DNA of 31,233 nucleotides from a virus: IMG/VR virus record IMGVR_UViG_3300022725_000142, positions 1 to 31,233 of that record; one strand, 5' to 3'. Made by a program: the position numbers and the translations under genes. The notes below the pieces were generated by a model. It did not search any database. It was not told where the DNA came from and saw nothing but the letters and a program-made list of their open reading frames with translations. Of this stretch, positions 8,095-14,892 are shown one piece after another (position 1 is the first letter of the stretch; each line of letters begins with the position of its first letter).

Positions 8095-8289
8095 AACATT
8101 AGGCTTCAGGTAGCGGTAGGGGCAGATGACAGCCTCTGCGGCGGGTGCAACTCCCGCACTCCAATACAAAAATTTTTGTTTACTGAACGCCGGGGACGAG
8201 CTAGGCGTGCCAGCCGGAGAGACGGCAACTGTATACCTACGTAGGGCAGGCCGGGTGCAAGGGATATGCGCCCGGTTCTGTTTTTATTT
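8095..8289 (+). ncRNA. Candidate structured noncoding RNA, unknown class
   Basis: About 195 bases bounded by a consensus-like promoter and an intrinsic terminator, with no convincing gene inside. The visible helices in order are: GCAGA/TCTGC (8122-8139); a tRNA T-arm-like hairpin GCGGG-TGCAACT-CCCGC (8141-8157); an A5T5 palindrome (8166-8179); ACGCC/GGCGT (8187-8208); GCCG-GAGAGA-CGGC (8213-8226); and a possible closing TGCC/GGCA pair (8208-8211 with 8245-8248). The terminator follows. The first 67 bases have a D-arm-like TAGCGGTAG and the T-arm-like hairpin. No complete cloverleaf can be drawn, so it may be a decayed phage tRNA, a trans-acting RNA or a leader. The class was not recognised. 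Confidence 0.5.
8251..8289 (+). terminator. Intrinsic terminator of the ncRNA
   Basis: CCGGGTGC (8251-8258) pairs with GCGCCCGG (8268-8275), an 8-bp stem with one G-T pair and a 9-base loop. It is followed by TTCTGTTTTTATTT. Confidence 0.75.
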
Positions 8290-8333
8290 CACGGCGGGGC
8301 GTATGGTGAAACAAAAACCCCGCCGTAGCGGGG
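8287..8333 (+). promoter_or_regulatory. Three mutually exclusive hairpins (attenuator-like)
   Basis: TTTCAC (8287-8292) can pair with GTGAAA (8306-8311). CGGCGGGG (8292-8299) can pair with CCCCGCCG (8318-8325). CCCCGC (8318-8323) can pair instead with GCGGGG (8328-8333). The helices compete for the same bases, as in attenuators or switch platforms. No ligand domain or factor is identified. Confidence 0.4.
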
Positions 8334-8361
8334 AGGGGGGATTGTGCGTGTGGGGCGGGGT

Positions 8362-8381
8362 GGACGAGGCGTGCCTCGTCC
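8362..8381. repeat. REP-like 20-bp perfect palindrome (copy 2)
   Basis: GGACGAGGCGTGCCTCGTCC has 9-bp arms around GT and is followed by GAAAAAAT. It fits the pattern of copies 1 and 3 (GG-N-CG, variable pair, centre near Y-GC, CG-N-CC). Confidence 0.6.
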
Positions 8382-8414
8382 GAAAAAATCATTTGCCGAT
8401 ATTTTGAATGGAGG

Positions 8415-8442
8415 CCGTCATGATGTGAATTGACGGTTTTTT
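8415..8442 (+). terminator. Terminator-like hairpin just before the protease gene
   Basis: CCGTCA (8415-8420), a 10-base loop and TGACGG (8431-8436), then six T. The loop side carries ATG ATG TGA (8420-8428) preceded by a perfect GGAGG (8410-8414), a two-codon open frame in phase with the protease. It could terminate upstream transcription or be opened by ribosomes on that mini-frame. Confidence 0.5.
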
Positions 8443-8464
8443 GATTCGAGTGATGGTGGGTGTC

Positions 8465-9589
8465 ATGGGACGAGAATATGTAGTTGAGGAATTACTGGTG
8501 ACGCCGGGGGTGTTTACTGGTTGGTATCCAGAAATACCAATTCCGTCAGATGTTAATTTGGCGATGCTCACTAAAAACGATCCTGATCCTATGTTTGTGA
8601 CGTTGCCAATTATGCATGTGGGGGCCACATCGCGTAACATGAGCAATGCGGGCGGAAAACTGGTAAATCGGCGTTATGGTCGTGAGGCGGCTACGGCGTT
8701 GGTTAAATCGGTTAATGAGCAGCGTTTTCTAGGTACGAAAGGGCATCCGGAACCCGGCAAACGTAGTCAAAGTGCGGCTGCACTGCGTTGGGTAGCGGCC
8801 GCACTTCATGGTGACACTGCGTGGGGTAAATTCTACGTTTTGCCACACCGGGCAGACGTGCGCGACGAGTTGAGATCCTCGATGGCTGCTAATGCAAAAA
8901 CCGCCACCAGTCTGTGGGGGACGATTCACGGTGTTAGAGACGATGGCGAGGTGATCGATTTACTACCCACGAATATCGACCTGGTTGATCCGCACGAGGC
9001 TGGAATTACAGGTCTGGGCAGCGTGCCATACATCACCCGTGAGACGCTAGAAAATGAGGAGGGCGATATGCCTGATAATGGAGATTTAGTTAGTGAACTG
9101 CGCGGACAGCGTGAGTCGATTCAGGAACAACTGAATACGGCGCGCACTCAGATTAGTGAATTGGAGAGCCGTGTATCCGTGCTAGAGGAGTACGAGGCGA
9201 CGGTGACGGCGATTCGGGAAATGATCCCGCAGGGTGACCTAGTGCAGAACATCCGTGAAATGCAGGTTGCTGTAAATGAATTTATGACAACCCGCCGTCA
9301 AAATAAGATCGAACAGGCTATAACCGAGGCACTGGGTGAAATCGTCCAGAATGAACGCGGTGCTGAACTGATCCGTGAGATGGTGGGTACGGTGGATAGC
9401 CCAGACGCGGCGCGGCTGCGGGTGGAGGAATTATTGGCAAAACCGCACATCCGCGAGATGCTGCAATTGATAGTGAGTGAGATGGGCGGACCGGCTGCGA
9501 TTGTTAGTGGTGACAGTGGTGGCAATACGGGAAAAATTGACGATAGCCCAGAGGCGCTGGTGGAAGCGCGTCGCCAATGGGGGTTTTAG
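8465..9589 (+). CDS. Prohead protease with C-terminal scaffold region
   Basis: About 374 residues from ATG 8465, which follows GGTGGG; in-frame TTG 8441 and ATG 8453 are alternatives. The N-terminal half resembles capsid maturation serine proteases (S78/S80-like): 'FLGTKGHPEPG' supplies the likely catalytic His and 'ATSLWGTIHGV' the likely Ser region. The C-terminal half, after 'MPDNGDLVSELRGQ', is a long Gln/Glu/Arg-rich coiled coil typical of a scaffold, ending in 'ALVEARRQWGF', similar to capsid-binding tails of scaffolds. The protein would guide shell assembly and then cleave itself and partners. An internal start near 9068 could make scaffold alone, as in lambda C/Nu3; this is inferred. 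Confidence 0.75.
   Translation: MGREYVVEELLVTPGVFTGWYPEIPIPSDVNLAMLTKNDPDPMFVTLPIMHVGATSRNMSNAGGKLVNRRYGREAATALVKSVNEQRFLGTKGHPEPGKRSQSAAALRWVAAALHGDTAWGKFYVLPHRADVRDELRSSMAANAKTATSLWGTIHGVRDDGEVIDLLPTNIDLVDPHEAGITGLGSVPYITRETLENEEGDMPDNGDLVSELRGQRESIQEQLNTARTQISELESRVSVLEEYEATVTAIREMIPQGDLVQNIREMQVAVNEFMTTRRQNKIEQAITEALGEIVQNERGAELIREMVGTVDSPDAARLRVEELLAKPHIREMLQLIVSEMGGPAAIVSGDSGGNTGKIDDSPEALVEARRQWGF
8598..8617 (+). repeat. 20-bp direct repeat, copy 2
   Basis: This is the exact partner of 8024-8043, lying inside the protease gene and coding for the same TLPIMH residues. Confidence 0.9.
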
Positions 9590-9602
9590 GTAGGGGTGAA
9601 CA

Positions 9603-10013
9603 ATGGCTAATTTGAGTATTCCTGATGCAAAAAACATTCGACCACTAGAGAGTGCAGTTATACGCAATGCGGTTGCAGGTGGTGCGATGGATATTGGCGA
9701 TCTGGTTTATGTCGCCAGTGACGGCGACTGGGAACAGGCAGACGGCAATGCATCTGCTACGGCATTTGCGACAGGTATTGTGGTTGGCAGTGATAGCGGG
9801 GAAACAGGCATTCTGGCTGATGAGGGCATCGCCGTGTGTGTGTTTGGGCCGGTGGCTGGTTTTGCTAGTCTAACGCCTGGCGGGATTGGATATACCAGTG
9901 ATGATACTGGCAAAATCGAGGATGCGGCGGGTACGGTGACGCACACTATCGGCTGGTGCCAAACTGATGAGATATTTTTTGTTCAGCCTGGCCTGAGACT
10001 GCCGACATCATAG
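9603..10013 (+). CDS. Capsid decoration (cement) protein
   Basis: 136 residues, between protease and major capsid, the expected site for a head decoration protein. The sequence is rich in Gly, Ala and beta-strand, with 'VAGGAMDIGDLVYVASDGDW', 'FATGIVVGSDSGETGILADE' and 'CVFGPVAGFASLTPG'. This pattern is seen in DUF2190-type capsid cement proteins, which form beta-tulip trimers on the shell surface. ATG 9603 follows AGGGGTGAA. Being surface-exposed, it is a possible acceptor for the neighbouring glycosyltransferases; this is inference. Confidence 0.72.
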   Translation: MANLSIPDAKNIRPLESAVIRNAVAGGAMDIGDLVYVASDGDWEQADGNASATAFATGIVVGSDSGETGILADEGIAVCVFGPVAGFASLTPGGIGYTSDDTGKIEDAAGTVTHTIGWCQTDEIFFVQPGLRLPTS

Positions 10014-10032
10014 TGAAATGGGGGAATAGGTA

Positions 10033-11166
10033 ATGCCAGAGGTTTTAGGGGTACATACGATATTGGATCGTGCGCTACCAACGGGTATTGATGGCACACG
10101 ATTATCACAATGGGAACTGCGTGATGGTACAACCTATCAGCAGTTTATTGGTGGATTATCACAGGCGTTGGCGGCATTCAACATTGAAATGTCTCAGACA
10201 TGGGGTGGTCTATTCAGCCTGACGGAAAATTTTCATGTGGAATACCCGGATGGGAGTCAGGTTACGCCTCTGCCGAAAATCACCGATTTGGATAAACCTG
10301 ATGAAATTCGTGGTACGAGCATAGGCCATATGATTGATCTGACGGCGTATGGTGGGCGTGTGGGTGGTACACGACGTTATTTCCGTGACGCACGGTTGCC
10401 GCAAATACAGAGTACGATCCGCACGATAGTGAATCGGGCACGGTGGCGTCTGGAATTGGATGTGTTCACACGTCTGTTTACGAACACCGAGTTTGCCATT
10501 GGTGGGGCGGGATACAATGTGCCGTTTGTGCGTGGGAGTGGTGGTGCTGTTGATTTCACACCGCCTGCCTACTCAGGCCAGACATTTGACACCACGCACA
10601 ATCATTTTCTGGGGTTTGACAGTGGTAGCAGTCAGACATTGGAAACAATGCTGAATGGATTGGCTGAAACAGTTGAGGAGCATGGTCACGAGCCGCCGTT
10701 CACAGCAATTGTGAGCCGTGCTGATATTGCGACATATAGTGACATCCCGAAATTCGTTCAGTACGTGGCACCTATTGTGAACATTATCGACCGGGGCAGT
10801 GAAACTACCGGGAATCAAATGTTCGCACGCGGGATGCCGATGGTGTCGGGTGGTGTGTTTGGTCATCTGCAATCGGATTACGGTCTCATTGAACTGATGG
10901 CGAGCAACCGTGTGCCGACTGGTTATGCGGCTATGTACAAAAGCTACGGGCAATTGGATCCACGTAACCCGCTGATGATACGGGTTCACCCTGATGACGG
11001 GTTCGGTGCATATATCGTGCCGGAAACCACAGATGATCGTCAGTATCCGATTAAACGTTTGACGATTGAAATGGAACACGGTGTCGGTGTTGGTGAAGAT
11101 CGCACGAATGGCGCAGTTGGTCGTTTGGTGGCGGGTGGCGCATTTGTTAACCCAACGATTATATAG
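10033..11166 (+). CDS. Probable major capsid protein
   Basis: 377 residues, directly after the decoration protein and before the connector genes, so position and size fit a HK97-fold major capsid protein. Visible segments include an N-terminal helix region, an E-loop-like stretch around 'KPDEIRGTSIGHMIDLTAYG', helices near 'RTIVNRARWRLELDVFTRLF', and C-terminal strands 'GLIELMASNRVPTGYAAMYK' and 'MIRVHPDDGFGAYIVPE'. The family was not recognised beyond the fold type, so the call depends on gene order. ATG 10033 follows GGGGGAATAGG. A glycosyltransferase starts 18 bases after its stop. Confidence 0.75.
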   Translation: MPEVLGVHTILDRALPTGIDGTRLSQWELRDGTTYQQFIGGLSQALAAFNIEMSQTWGGLFSLTENFHVEYPDGSQVTPLPKITDLDKPDEIRGTSIGHMIDLTAYGGRVGGTRRYFRDARLPQIQSTIRTIVNRARWRLELDVFTRLFTNTEFAIGGAGYNVPFVRGSGGAVDFTPPAYSGQTFDTTHNHFLGFDSGSSQTLETMLNGLAETVEEHGHEPPFTAIVSRADIATYSDIPKFVQYVAPIVNIIDRGSETTGNQMFARGMPMVSGGVFGHLQSDYGLIELMASNRVPTGYAAMYKSYGQLDPRNPLMIRVHPDDGFGAYIVPETTDDRQYPIKRLTIEMEHGVGVGEDRTNGAVGRLVAGGAFVNPTII

Positions 11167-11179
11167 ATTGAGAGGTTTA

Positions 11180-11198
11180 CAGAATGTCTGTTATCAGA
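11180..11198 (+). promoter_or_regulatory. Degenerate copy of the CAGAAA-N5-TTATCGCA motif
   Basis: CAGAAT-GTCTG-TTATCAGA spans the start codon of the capsid-linked glycosyltransferase. It differs from the consensus motif at a few positions and is a weak instance. Confidence 0.25.
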
Positions 11199-12194
11199 AG
11201 CTGCGCCAATGTTAATTTTTATACGCCGAATGGGTGTAACCCGTACACCGGGTATGGTCGGTTGGAACTGGGCATTGCGAGGGAGTTGCAAAATGCGGGT
11301 GTGCGCCTGAATGTATATCCAGACCCGGATGTGCCGACGCTGGTGATTGGTGCTGCGGAAAATCTATTGTCGGATCATGTGCGGTATACCCGGCGGTATA
11401 TCCTGACGCAGAGCGAAAGTACGGCGGTGTCACCGGAATGGGTTGATTTGCTGAACTGGAATGCTGAGATGGTGTTCGTCACGAACCCGGCGCTGGTTGA
11501 GATTTACGAATCGAGTGGGGTGTACCGTCCGGTGGTGTGTGTGGGTCATGGGGTTGATCTACGTTTTCCAGTGCAGGCGCATGGTTGGGATGGTGAGTCA
11601 CGGTTTGAGTGGCTCACATACAGTTATGGCGATCTGCGAAAAGGTGCTGAGCTGGCTATTCAGGCGTTTAAAATTTTGTACGGTGGTAGTGAGGAACACC
11701 ATCTGACGATTAAATCGCGTGATGGCGCCGGTGTGACGTGGATTCAATCACTGGCAAATAGTAATGATCCGCAAATTACGGTTGTGTTCGGGCAGCAATC
11801 GGAATGGGATTGGATGCAGTTGTTGAGTTCGTCACATTGTTTTTTGTTCCCCAGCCGGGCGGAGGGATTTGGGATGCCGCCGCGTGAAGCCGTGCTGGTG
11901 GGTGTGCCGGCGATTGCTACGCAGTGGCTGGGTATGGCGGATGTGCATCGTTGGGGGCTGCCGATACGAGTTGAATCCATGCGTGAGGCTAAATATGACC
12001 ACTACACTGCTAACCGTAGAGGCGCTGAGTGGGCTGAACCTGATCTGGATCATCTGATAGAACAGATGAAATTTGTACATCAGAATTACGAAACAGCACG
12101 GGAAATGGCGATGCACGGGAAATGGTATATGCATCGGTATAACCGATGGAAAAATGTCGTAGAAAAAATCATGAACCATATGGGGTGTGTATGA
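11184..12194 (+). CDS. Glycosyltransferase (GT4-like) adjacent to the capsid gene
   Basis: 336 residues. 'LTYSYGDLRKGAELAIQAFK' is the typical segment at the start of the donor domain, and 'CFLFPSRAEGFGMPPREA' followed by 'VLVGVPAIATQWLG' is a clear GT4 nucleotide-sugar binding signature. The N-terminal domain begins 'FYTPNGCNPYTGYGRLELG' with the expected glycine loop. It differs from the glycosyltransferase at 4984 in sequence and length, so it is not a recent copy. It lies between the major capsid and connector genes, starts 18 bases after the capsid stop (GAGAGG ribosome site) and overlaps the next gene by 4 bases (ATGA). It must therefore be co-expressed with virion proteins, which makes a capsid protein a plausible acceptor. 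Confidence 0.87.
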   Translation: MSVIRSCANVNFYTPNGCNPYTGYGRLELGIARELQNAGVRLNVYPDPDVPTLVIGAAENLLSDHVRYTRRYILTQSESTAVSPEWVDLLNWNAEMVFVTNPALVEIYESSGVYRPVVCVGHGVDLRFPVQAHGWDGESRFEWLTYSYGDLRKGAELAIQAFKILYGGSEEHHLTIKSRDGAGVTWIQSLANSNDPQITVVFGQQSEWDWMQLLSSSHCFLFPSRAEGFGMPPREAVLVGVPAIATQWLGMADVHRWGLPIRVESMREAKYDHYTANRRGAEWAEPDLDHLIEQMKFVHQNYETAREMAMHGKWYMHRYNRWKNVVEKIMNHMGCV

Positions 12195-12598
12195 GCGTTA
12201 AACCGACGGAATCGCAAATCGCGGATTTGCGGGCTGATATTGGTGATGCTGATGGCAGCACATTTGACGATGACGAACTGATTCGCATTTGGGCGCGGGT
12301 GCAGGGTGCTGAGAATGAGGTTCGGCAGCATGAAGCGGCGGTGGCACTGATGGCACGCCAGTTGATGGCGAATGCGGCAAAACTGGTGAATTATCGGGCG
12401 GGTGCTGTTTCCGAGTCACGCGGAGATGTTATCAAAAATTTGGGGCGTCTTTACAATCTGTATAAACCGTCGTTGGATGCCGCGCTGGGGACGGGGCGGC
12501 AATTTGCAAAAATCGCAGTCAGGGGCAAACCGCGTCAAAATCGCACTGAGCCGGGTGATTTTAGTGATCGACGACGTGGAAGGGGGACCGATGCCTAA
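12191..12598 (+). CDS. Head-tail connector / adaptor protein
   Basis: About 135 residues from ATG 12191, which overlaps the preceding stop (ATGA). The N-terminus 'PTESQIADLRADIGDADGST' followed by 'DDDELIRIWARV' is the pattern of gp6/gp15-like adaptor proteins that dock under the portal, and the rest is mostly helical. It overlaps the next gene by 8 bases. Assignment is from this pattern and position. Confidence 0.65.
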   Translation: MSVKPTESQIADLRADIGDADGSTFDDDELIRIWARVQGAENEVRQHEAAVALMARQLMANAAKLVNYRAGAVSESRGDVIKNLGRLYNLYKPSLDAALGTGRQFAKIAVRGKPRQNRTEPGDFSDRRRGRGTDA

Positions 12599-12932
12599 TT
12601 TGAATAATTGGCTGGGCGTCAAACAGATGGGCGCTATGTTTTCTCCTGAGAACATTATTAACCGGGATGAGGTTGAGTTGATTATCTCGCGTGGAGATGC
12701 CGATTTAGCTGCACAATGTGTTCGGGTCGTGCCTATATCTATGGGCAGCCAGCAGGGTGAGAGTGCAGCCAATAATACGCCTGGACAGGGTGGTGTGGTG
12801 GTGATTGGCAACAGTGATCTAGACATCAAAAAAAACGATTTTTTTGTATTCAGATCAACCACATACAAAATTATTTTTGTGAATACGGCGATGCCGGGTC
12901 AGGTGCAGGCGATGGCGGAGGGTATGCAGTGA
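12591..12932 (+). CDS. Head-tail joining (stopper-like) protein
   Basis: About 113 residues from ATG 12591, supported by GGGGG seven bases upstream; the frame stays open farther upstream but without a good ribosome site. The small beta-rich protein begins MPNLNNWLGVKQ and contains a central 'GVVVIGNSDLDIKKNDFFVF'. Lying between adaptor and gp10-like genes, it most likely closes the head after packaging. No residue motif fixes the family. Confidence 0.55.
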   Translation: MPNLNNWLGVKQMGAMFSPENIINRDEVELIISRGDADLAAQCVRVVPISMGSQQGESAANNTPGQGGVVVIGNSDLDIKKNDFFVFRSTTYKIIFVNTAMPGQVQAMAEGMQ

Positions 12933-13339
12933 GCAGCCTAATTGAGTGGTCTGGTGATCGGCAGGTGCGCCAGAATATGGCAGCCTATGGTGAACGTGCA
13001 AAACAGGTGAAAATCAGGATTGCTCAGTATTGGGCGCCACAAATCGAGACATCGGCACGGAGTAATGCGACGTGGACTGATAGGACGGGTAATGCGCGTC
13101 AGGCGCTGCGAGCCTATTACAGTGAGGATGTACCACCGAAATTTGGCGCTTCTGAGGCGGTTGATTATCCGTCTCCTGTTGACCTGGCTCAGAATACGGT
13201 GGCAGTGTATCTCAGTCATGGTATGCGTTATGGATTGCAACTGGAAACGCGCCATCAGGGTCGTTATGCGATCATTATGAATACGTTGCAGAGTTTTTAT
13301 CCGCGCATTTCTCAGATGTTACAGAATGTGTTCCGGTAA
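12929..13339 (+). CDS. HK97 gp10-like head-tail / minor tail protein
   Basis: 136 residues, GTG start at 12929 behind GGAGGG and overlapping the previous stop. 'IAQYWAPQIETSARSNATWT' then 'DRTGNARQALRAYYSE' and 'YLSHGMRYGLQLETRHQGRY' are the typical segments of the HK97 gp10 / tail completion family. The final TAATG overlaps the next start. Confidence 0.68.
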   Translation: MSSLIEWSGDRQVRQNMAAYGERAKQVKIRIAQYWAPQIETSARSNATWTDRTGNARQALRAYYSEDVPPKFGASEAVDYPSPVDLAQNTVAVYLSHGMRYGLQLETRHQGRYAIIMNTLQSFYPRISQMLQNVFR

Positions 13340-13782
13340 TGAATATTCGCACGGACATACGCGAGACGTTGGAGGCAGATACTGATCTGACGGACATCCT
13401 GACGGGTGGTATCTATGATGCGAGTGAACTGCCAATGGACGGCCTGACGCCTAGTGCGGTGCCATCGGCATATACGGGTGCGCGGTTGAAACCGTGTGCG
13501 GTGATACGTTTTCGGAACGAGACAGAGACCCAGATCATTGGGCATTCCAGACGGCGTTTTTTCGAGATTTATTTTTACCAGAATGTTGGTCAGGATCAGA
13601 TTGACCTGGCGCGAGCGCGGTGCCGGGTTTTGTTGCATCGGGCGAAACAGTTTACTACTGATGGTGAAAATGGCCAGGTTTATTACGTCACATGGGTTGA
13701 GAACAGTGGTGATCTGGTGGCGGATGAGCTAAATGGTGCGGCAATGAGTTTTAGTCGCCATTACATTGACTATTTTGAGTAG
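13339..13782 (+). CDS. Tail terminator-like protein
   Basis: 147 residues, ATG 13339 coupled to the previous stop (TAATG). 'MNIRTDIRETLEADTDLTDI' then 'GARLKPCAVIRFRNETE' and 'RRRFFEIYFYQNVGQDQIDL' fit the alpha/beta layout of tail terminators (gpU-like), which cap the finished tail tube. It lies just before the tail tube gene, as expected. Sequence evidence alone is moderate. Confidence 0.55.
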   Translation: MNIRTDIRETLEADTDLTDILTGGIYDASELPMDGLTPSAVPSAYTGARLKPCAVIRFRNETETQIIGHSRRRFFEIYFYQNVGQDQIDLARARCRVLLHRAKQFTTDGENGQVYYVTWVENSGDLVADELNGAAMSFSRHYIDYFE

Positions 13783-13793
13783 GGGGTGTTATA

Positions 13794-14366
13794 ATGAGTA
13801 TGGATATTAATCCATATAGCCTCTATGAGGTGATTGTGGCAAAAACGGTGGCGGCGGCTGACAGTTATGAAGATCCGATTCAGCTTGCGAAAGATCAGAT
13901 TTTCACGGTTAATAGTGTACATGATACCGATCAGCAACGTGACAGTGGCGCTGTAACATCGTCGTTGAGCATTCCGACTCATGCTGAGGTTACGATTCAG
14001 GCTGGGGGTATACCGTTTGAGGCCGGCGTCATGATGATGGGTGCGACGAGTTCTACATCCAACTCGATTGTCACTATTGACCGAGAGGCCGGCGTAAACC
14101 GCCCGTATTTTGGAGCGATTGGGATTGCCCAGACTGAGGACGGACGCATTCTGGCATGTGGGTTATATAAGGTGCAGTTACAGAATGATTCTGAAATAAA
14201 TCTTGACGGCACTGGAAATGCTTGGATGACAAATGAAATGAGTGCGCTGGCGACAGTGCCACCTGGAAGTAAAAAATTTGACCGTTTTAAAATTTATCCG
14301 ACATTGGCGAGTTGGGAGAGCGCAAAACCGTCAGACGGCACTGAATTTTTAGCATGGTTTGCATAG
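13794..14366 (+). CDS. Major tail (tube) protein
   Basis: 190 residues, ATG 13794 after AGGGGGTG. The Gly/Ser/Thr-rich beta pattern, 'GAVTSSLSIPTHAEVTIQAG' and 'EFLAWFA' end are typical of siphoviral tube proteins. It is placed between tail terminator and chaperone/tape-measure genes. It would polymerise around the tape measure to form the tail tube. It is abundant and surface-exposed, so it is another possible target of the glycosyltransferases. Confidence 0.72.
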   Translation: MSMDINPYSLYEVIVAKTVAAADSYEDPIQLAKDQIFTVNSVHDTDQQRDSGAVTSSLSIPTHAEVTIQAGGIPFEAGVMMMGATSSTSNSIVTIDREAGVNRPYFGAIGIAQTEDGRILACGLYKVQLQNDSEINLDGTGNAWMTNEMSALATVPPGSKKFDRFKIYPTLASWESAKPSDGTEFLAWFA

Positions 14367-14372
14367 GGGTAT

Positions 14373-14873
14373 ATGATGAATGAGCAAAAAATGCAGGTTA
14401 GTTCTGCAAACGATTTTAGACCTACCACGTATTTGTTACAGCTACCGTCTAATCGAGTTGTCAGAATTCGTCAGGTTGACCTGGTAGGTTTATTAGTGAG
14501 CAACGATGGCGACATCCCCGATTTTTTGACTGCTCAGGTGGTGCGGGGAATGACTGGTCAAACCCAGAATGCCGCCAAAATGGACATCAATAGGGATAAC
14601 GTGGTTGAGGTGTTTAAATTTATAAATCTGATAGTAATGGTCGCTGTGGCAGAACCAACTGTAGTGGCATCTGATGCTAAATATGATGAGGGCGAAATCA
14701 ACATTGATGATTTCAGCACTGACGACAAACAATGGATTTTTCAAACCGCACTGCCGCAGGAGGTGGGCGCAGCAATGTCGTTTCATGCGCGGGTCGAGGC
14801 GGCGAATCTGGCAATTGTATCAGGTCGCAAAACTAACAGCGAGTCGTCCATCGCACCTGTTGAATCTGCGTAA
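14373..14873 (+). CDS. Tail assembly chaperone (G-like)
   Basis: 166 residues, start ATG 14373 or 14376 after AGGGGT. It is positioned between tube and tape measure with a small out-of-frame frame immediately after, the usual arrangement of tail chaperone pairs. It contains a Val/Ile-rich helix near 'VFKFINLIVMVAVAEP' and an acidic stretch 'DEGEINIDDFSTDDKQW'. Chaperones of this type bind the tape measure before tube assembly and are not in the virion. The call is from context and composition. Confidence 0.6.
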   Translation: MMNEQKMQVSSANDFRPTTYLLQLPSNRVVRIRQVDLVGLLVSNDGDIPDFLTAQVVRGMTGQTQNAAKMDINRDNVVEVFKFINLIVMVAVAEPTVVASDAKYDEGEINIDDFSTDDKQWIFQTALPQEVGAAMSFHARVEAANLAIVSGRKTNSESSIAPVESA

Positions 14874-14892
14874 TGATTGGGTGGCGTATTGT

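Noticed and set aside
8097-8163. Complete tRNA gene
   Set aside because: D-arm-like and T-arm-like parts exist, but the acceptor arms pair poorly, the anticodon stem cannot be completed and the length is about 67 bases; at best it is a decayed tRNA.
8101-8250. Cobalamin-type riboswitch
   Set aside because: GGGTGCAACTCCC and GGCAACTGTA resemble conserved pieces, but they are about 80 bases apart instead of adjacent, there is no GGGAA before the first, and no AGCC-GGAGACC-type B12 box at the end.
8095-8289. Group I or group II intron
   Set aside because: No P7/P3 core or domain V-like hairpin could be found, and the flanking frames do not need splicing to be complete.
8126-8407. Protein gene across the ncRNA region (93 codons)
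   Set aside because: It runs through the terminator and several hairpins, has no ribosome site and its translation is Arg/Gly/Cys-rich without pattern.
8420-8465. Recoding of TGA as a sense codon
   Set aside because: The in-frame TGA before the protease is isolated. Many genes here end at TGA with overlapping starts, so the standard code applies.
12402-12590. Longer N-terminus for the head-tail joining protein
   Set aside because: The extension overlaps the adaptor gene and lacks a ribosome site; ATG 12591 has GGGGG at good spacing.
14674-14873. Coding use of the overlap upstream of ATG 14893
   Set aside because: In that frame the translation is Arg/Cys-rich noise from the chaperone gene; only the part after about 14860 looks protein-like, so a long independent gene is unlikely.
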